From the NCBI GenBank assembly GCA_963786195.1, contig CAWAYH010000002.1, positions 124,001 through 188,000 of the forward strand: a stretch of DNA of 64,000 nucleotides. Direction: 5' to 3'. Of this stretch, positions 59,050-64,000 are shown piece by piece. The translations under genes were made by a program, and so were the position numbers. The DNA comes from CAWAYH01 sp963786195. GTDB lineage: Bacteria; Acidobacteriota; Vicinamibacteria; Vicinamibacterales; 2-12-FULL-66-21. Under the pieces are notes generated by a model, which saw only the letters and a list, made by a program, of their open reading frames with translations, searched no databases and had not been told where the DNA came from. Within the stretch, counting starts at the first letter, position 1, and each line of letters begins with the position of its first letter.

Positions 59050-60729
59050 ATGGGCATGGAAACGGTCAGCAAGACGGTCACAACCGCAGGTCACGTTCGA
59101 GACGTCTCCCGACCGGTATCGCCACTGGAAGCTGACGTTCGACGGCCCGGTCGCGACGCTCTCGATGGACGTGCAGGAGGACGCCGGACTCTCGCCCGAC
59201 TACCGGCTCAAGCTGAACTCCTACGATCTCGGCGTCGACATCGAGCTGGCGGACGCGATTCAGCGGATCCGCTTCGAGCACCCCGAAGTCCACGCGGTCG
59301 TCATCACCAGCCTGAAGGAGCGCATCTTCTGCGCCGGCGCGAACATCTTCATGCTGCGCGGCTCGACCCACGCGTGGAAGGTCAACTTCTGCAAGTTCAC
59401 GAACGAGACGCGGCTGGCGATGGAAGACGCCAGCGAGCACTCCGGGCTCAAGTTCCTCGCGGCGCTGAACGGCATCTGCGCCGGCGGCGGCTACGAGCTG
59501 GCGCTGGCCTGCGACGAGATCTTCCTCGTCGACGACGGCAACTCGGCGCGTCAGCCTGCCGGAGACGCCGCTGCTCGGCGTGCTGCCCGGCACCGGCGGC
59601 CTGACGCGCGTCGTCGACAAGCGGAAGGTCCGCCGCGATCTCGCGGACGTCTTCGGCACGGTCGCCGAGGGCGTGAAGGGCAAGCGCGCCGTCGAGTGGC
59701 GGCTCGTCGACGCGGTCTATCCGACCAGCCAGTTCAAGGAGCGCGTCGCCAAGCGGGCGCAGGAGCTGGCGGCGAAGTCCGATCGGCCGGCCGTCGGGCC
59801 CGGCATCACGCTCAGGCCGCTCAATCCGACGGTCACGGACGACGCCATCCGGTATTCGGCGTTCACGTTCGAGATCGATCGCGACAAGCGCGTCGCGACG
59901 CTGACGGTCAGCGGGCCCGAAGGCATCCGCAGCCCACGACGCCCCGACGAGATCGTGACGGCGGGCGACCAGTTCTGGCCGCTGCGCGCGTTCCGCGAGC
60001 TGGACGACGCGCTGCTGCGGCTGCGCATCAACGAGCCGCTCATCGGCACCGTCGTCGTCAAGACGACGGGCGATGCCGACGCGGTGCTCGCCGTCGAGCG
60101 ACTGCTGCTCGCGCAACGCAGGATCACTGGCTCGTGCGCGAGATCATCCACTTCATCAAGCGCACGCTGAAGCGGCTGCGACCTGACGTCGCGCAGCTTC
60201 TTCGCGCTGATCGAGCCGGGCAGCTGCTTCGCCGGCACGCTGTTCGAGCTCGCGCTGGCCGCCGATCGCTCGTACATGCTGGACGATCCCGAGACAGCCG
60301 AACACGATCGCGCTGTCGGGATGAACGGCGGCCCGCTGACGATGAGCAACGGCCTGACGCGGCTCGAGACGCGGTTCCTGGCGAGACCCGAGCGTAGTGG
60401 CGGAGCTGCTCGACGAAGCGGCGAGCCGTTCGATCGCGCAGGAGGCGCTCGAGGCCGGGCTCGTCTCGTTCGCGCCCGACGAGCTCGATTGGGACGACGA
60501 GGTGCGGCTGGCGATCGAGAGCCGCGCCGCGCTCTCGCCCGACGCGCTGACCGGCATGGAAGCCAACCTGCGCTTCGCCGGACCGGAAACGATGGAGACG
60601 AAGATCTTCGGCCGCCTGACGGCCTGGCAGAACTGGATCTTCCAGCGGCCGAACGCCGTCGGCGAGAAGGGCGCGCTGACCGCGTACGGCTCGCAGTCGC
60701 GGCCGGAGTTCGATTTCAACCGGACGTAG
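59050..60729 (+). CDS. boxC: 2,3-epoxybenzoyl-CoA dihydrolase / benzoyl-CoA-dihydrodiol lyase (frameshifted)
   Basis: Ring-opening enzyme of the aerobic benzoyl-CoA pathway, about 555 residues and made of two crotonase-like halves. The N-terminal part carries FETSPDRYRHWKLTFDGPVA, NSYDLGVDIELADAIQRIRF, AWKVNFCKFTNETR and LNGICAGGGYELALACDEI. Later blocks are TPLLGVLPGTGGLTRVVDKR, EPGSCFAGTLFELALAADRS and FGRLTAWQNWIFQRPNAVG. All these are BoxC hallmarks. At least six frame changes are needed (near 59090, 59552, 60120, 60190, 60390); at 59552 an extra C splits NSAVSLPETP. Start ATG 59050 or 59056. boxB follows after 67 bases. Confidence 0.93.
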
Positions 60730-60796
60730 CGGACTCTGGGCTCGAGCTCGTCGGGCTCTGGACATGCCTGGAGCCGAGACCTAACGAGGATGCACG

Positions 60797-62223
60797 ATGA
60801 TTTCCGCCGAACAAAATCCCGAACAACGTCGGTCTGTCGAGCAACAAGCGGCTGCAGCGCGCGCTCGAGCACTGGCAGCCGAAGTACATCCAGTGGTGGA
60901 CGGACATGGGACCGCAGGGGTTCCAGGACTACCACCAGGTCTACGTCCGGACGGCGGTCAGCGTCGATCCGTCGGGCTGGGCGCACTTCGAGTACGTGAA
61001 GCTGCCGGAGTATCGCTGGGGCATCTTCCTCGCCGACCCGTTCACGATCGCCGGATCGGATTCGGCGACTTCTTCGGCCAGCCGGTCTGGCAGGAAGTGC
61101 CGGGCGAGTTCCGCAACCAGCTCCGCCGCCTGATCGTGACGCAGGGCGACACCGAGCCGGCGAGCGTCGAGCAGCAGCGGTGGCTCGGCCAGCGCTGCCC
61201 GAGCCTGTACGACCTGCGCAACCTCTTCCAGGTCAACGTCGAGGAAGGCCGTCACCTCTGGGCGATGGTCTACCTGCTGCACTCGTACTTCGGCCGCGAC
61301 GGCCGCGACGAGGCGGAGGAGCTGCTCGCGCGGCAGAGCGGCAACCGCGACAAGCCGCGCATCCTCGACGCCTTCAACGAGCCGATCGAGAACTGGCTCG
61401 ACTTCTTCATGTTCACGATGTTCACCGACCGCGACGGCAAGTCGCAGCTGCTGTCGCTCTCGGAGAGCTCGCTCGATCCGCTGTCGCGGACGACGCGGTT
61501 CATGCTGACCGAGGAAGCGCATCACATGTTCGTCGGCGAGACGGGCATCGCGCGGATCATCGAGCGCACCTGCCAGCTGATGAAGCAGGCCGGCTTCTCC
61601 GGACGACGTCCGGAAGCTCGGCGGCATCGATCTCCAGACGCTGCAGAAGTTCATCAACCTGTGGTTCAGCCTGAGCCTCGATCTGCACGGCAACGAGATC
61701 TCGACCAACGCGGCGTCGTACTTCGCCAACGGTCTCAAGGGACGCGCCCAGGAAGAGAAGTGGGACGACCATCGCGTCACCGAGACGTTCTACGAGCTCG
61801 ACGTCCCCGCCGACGGCACGACTCGAGCGCAAAGCGATCCCGATGCGGACGGCGATGAACGAGGTGCTGCGCGACTGGTACGTCGGCGACTGCCAGGCGG
61901 GCGTGCAGCGCTGGAACAAGATCCTCGAGCGGCACGGCCTGTCGCGATCGCCTGCGTCTGCCGGATCGCAAGTTCAACCGCGGCATCGGCATGTTCTCGT
62001 CGCTGCACTTCGATCCGCAACGGCGCGCCGCTGTCGGACGACGAGTGGGAGCGCGGCGCAAGCACGAGTGGCTGCCGTCGCCGGCGGATCGCGAGTACCT
62101 GCTCAGCATCATGGCGACGCCGGTCTACGAGCCCGGCAAGTTCGCCAACTACATCGCGCCGCCGCGCCGCGGCGATCAACCGGCAGCCGATCAACTTCGA
62201 GTACGTGCGCACCGAGGCTGTAA
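60797..62223 (+). CDS. boxB: Benzoyl-CoA 2,3-epoxidase, oxygenase component (frameshifted)
   Basis: Di-iron monooxygenase that epoxidises benzoyl-CoA; about 475 residues. Two EExxH motifs bind the iron pair: NVEEGRHLWAMVYLLHSYFG and MLTEEAHHMFVGETG. Other BoxB blocks are ALEHWQPKYIQWWTDMGP, RRIGFGDFFGQPVWQEVPGE, NEPIENWLDFFMFTMFTDRD and MNEVLRDWYVGDCQAGVQRW. The end INRQPINFEYVRTEA reaches TAA 62221-62223 with one correction. About eight frame changes interrupt the gene (60815-60830, 61045, 61605, 61820, 61950, 62020, 62060). The reductase partner BoxA is not in the window. Confidence 0.93.
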
Positions 62224-62282
62224 GCGACTCAGGTCGAGCGAGAATCCGACGTTGCCGATCGTAGCCGCAATCGGCAATGTCC

Positions 62283-63110
62283 ATGGCGATGACAAAATCA
62301 ACGTATCGATCACCGACGGCGTCGCCGTCATCGAGCTGAACGATCCGCCGGCGAACACCTACTCCTACGAGATGATGCAGGAGATCGACGCGGCGGTCCT
62401 CGAGCGCGCGGATGGACGCGGCCGTCCACGTCATCGTGATCCGCGGCGCCGGCGAGAAGTTCTTCTGCGCCGGCGCGAACATCGGCGATGCTCAAGGACG
62501 CGGATCCCGAGTTCAAGTACTACTTCTGCCTGCACGCGAACGAGACGCTGACGCGGCTCGAGCAGACGCCGAAGCTCGTGATCGCGGCGCTCAACGGCCA
62601 CACGGTCGGGCGGCGGACTCGAGGTGGCGCTCGCCGCCGACATCCGCATCGCCCGGAAGGACGCGCGGCAAGATCGGCCTGCCGGAAGTCGCGCTCGGCG
62701 TGCTGCCCGGCACCGGCGGCACGCAGCGGCTGGCGCGGCTCGTCGGCAAGGCGCGCGCGATCGAGCTGATGGCCACCGGCCGCCTGATGTCGATCGACGA
62801 GGCCAAGACGCTCGGGATCGTGCACGAGGTCTGGGGCGAGGCGGAGCTGAAGGGCCGGACGCTTCGCCGACGCCGTCCTCGACTACGCGCGACAGTTCAC
62901 GCCGCCGCACAAGGCGAGCCGCGCCGTCGGCCGCATGAAGCGCGCGGTGCAGTCGGGCGCCGAGGCCGGCTTCCTCGAGGGGCTGTCGATCGAGCGCGAG
63001 CTGCAGCAGCTGCTCTTCCAGAGCGACGACGCGCAAGGAAGGCATCGCGGCGAATCTCGAGAAGCGCAAACCGGAATTCAAGGGACGTTACGCGCAACTC
63101 GACGCGGTAA
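62283..63110 (+). CDS. Enoyl-CoA hydratase/isomerase (crotonase) family protein (frameshifted)
   Basis: About 265 residues when joined. Both catalytic glutamates of hydratases are present: one in NGHTVGGGLEVALAADIRIA (needs one correction) and one in KIGLPEVALGVLPGTGGTQR. The oxyanion-hole stretch is GEKFFCAGANIG. The C-terminal FTPPHKASRAVGRMKRAVQS and EKRKPEFKGR complete the fold. The start is probably MTKINVSITDG after ATG 62283 or 62289, if one A is missing from the AAAA run. Six frame changes are needed (62295, 62405, 62490, 62612, 62668, 62860, 63035). Placed after boxB, it may hydrate an unsaturated intermediate below 3,4-dehydroadipyl-CoA, but the substrate is not fixed. Confidence 0.87.
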
Positions 63111-63159
63111 CGCTGCCATACGTGCGTATCGCGCTGAAGAGCCGACACGCACGTCGACC

Positions 63160-64000
63160 ACAGCAATCGAGCCAGGAAACTCCTCATCAACAACGAATGG
63201 CGCGACGCGTCCGGCGTCGGGCACAGACGATGGACGTCGTCAACCCGCGACCGAAGAGGTCATCGCCGATCCGTCGCCTCGGCGCGGACACGACCGACGT
63301 GGACGCGGCCGTCGAGGCCGCGCGCGCGGCGCTCAACGGACCGTGGGGCAAGATGTCGGCGCGCGAGCGCGGACGGCTGGTCGGCAAGCTCGCGCGACCG
63401 GCTGATGGAGAAGGCGGACGAGGTCGCGCGGCTCGAGACGCTGCACAACGGCAAGCCGATCTGCGAGTCGCGGCACATCGAGATCCCGGCCGCGGCGGAG
63501 TGCTTCGAGTACTACGCCGGCTGGGCCGACAAGGTGATGGGGGAGACGATCCCGGTCAAGGGCAACTACCTCACCTACACGCTGCGCGAGCCGCTCGGCG
63601 TCGTCGCCGCGATCGTGCCGTGGAACTTCCCGCTGCTGCTGGCGGCCTGGAAGGTCGCGCCGGCGCTCGCGTGCGGCAACACCGTCATCCTGAAGCCGGC
63701 GAGCCAGACGCCGCTGACCGCGCTCGCGCTCGGCGAGATCGCCGTCGAGGTCGGGCTGCCGCCCGGCGTGCTGAACGTGATCACCGGGCCGGGCTCGAAG
63801 GTCGGCCAGGCGATCGTCGAGCACCCGGCATCGACAAGATCGCGTTCACCGGCGACACGCGCACCGGCAAGGGGATCATGCGCAGCGCGGCCGACACGCT
63901 CAAGAAGATCACGCTCGAGCTCGGCGGCAAGTCGCCGAACATCGTCCTGCCGGACGCCGACATCGACGCGGCGCTCCGCGGCGCGACGATCGGCATCTTC
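63160..64000 (+). CDS. Aldehyde dehydrogenase, 3' truncated by window (frameshifted)
   Basis: NAD(P)-dependent aldehyde dehydrogenase, about 270 residues visible. Marks are LINNEWRDASG, ETLHNGKPICESRHIEIPAA, the cofactor motif AAIVPWNFPLLLAAWKVAPA, LKPASQTPLTALAL, FTGDTRTGKGIM (normally FTGSTxVG) and the catalytic Glu region KKITLELGGKSPNIV. The catalytic Cys lies beyond the window. Frame changes occur near 63215, 63265, 63400 and 63825; no clear start codon is preserved. It resembles the general ALDH type more than the PaaZ-like BoxD, so it may oxidise 3,4-dehydroadipyl-CoA semialdehyde or simply an aromatic aldehyde feeding the pathway. Confidence 0.88.

Overview
The window looks like a chromosomal segment of a high-GC member of the Acidobacteriota, most likely of the Vicinamibacteria type. 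This is inferred from gene content: carboxypeptidase-regulatory TonB receptors of the Oar type, a Ser/Thr kinase with a PD40 propeller paired with an ECF sigma factor, TatT-like TPR proteins, a YpdA flavoprotein, and intergenic spacers full of short-word repeats. No rRNA, tRNA, CRISPR array, transposase or phage gene was seen.

Layout. 0-5 kb (minus): end of a secreted gene, an alkaline-phosphatase-superfamily/TPR protein and an Oar-type outer-membrane receptor. 5.5-7.9 kb: a membrane hybrid histidine kinase. 8.1-12.6 kb: an acyl-CoA block (thiolase, isopropylmalate-dehydrogenase-like enzyme, second thiolase, 3-hydroxyacyl-CoA dehydrogenase). 12.7-15.7 kb: a second receptor. 15.9-18.2 kb: TatT-like protein, folE and a BtuF-like protein. 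18.4-24.9 kb: a 988-residue repetitive secreted protein, then kinase and ECF sigma factor. 25-36.9 kb: two hypothetical genes, ypdA, a serine hydrolase, a D-aminoacylase-like amidohydrolase, a LON-domain protein, a MoxR ATPase/VWA pair, a glycerophosphodiesterase and an M49-like peptidase. 37-44.2 kb: pyruvate dehydrogenase aceE-aceF-lpd facing lipoyl synthase and a family 5 uracil-DNA glycosylase. 44.2-52.6 kb: an amino-acid block with pheA behind a textbook phenylalanine attenuator, then ilvD-ilvB-ilvN-ilvC-ilvE. 52.7-56.7 kb: TPR, DinB and carboxypeptidase-regulatory proteins. 56.7-64 kb: an aerobic benzoyl-CoA (box) cluster with a BoxR/BzdR-type regulator, a small unknown protein, a LysR regulator, boxC, boxB, a crotonase and a truncated aldehyde dehydrogenase.

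How they work together. The PDH genes and lipA make and lipoylate the acetyl-CoA-forming complex. pheA and ilvDBNCE make phenylalanine and branched-chain amino acids. The box genes epoxidise and open the ring of benzoyl-CoA; the crotonase and aldehyde dehydrogenase could continue the route. A palindromic motif shared by the boxR promoter and the boxC/LysR divergent region is a candidate common operator.

Data quality. More than twenty genes, including housekeeping ones (aceE, aceF, lpd, lipA, pheA, ilvB), carry single-base frameshifts although every conserved motif survives in another frame. Many look like extra G or C bases. I read these as sequence errors, most dense at 11.8-12.6, 37-42 and 59-63.9 kb, not as real pseudogenes, and I annotate the full spans.
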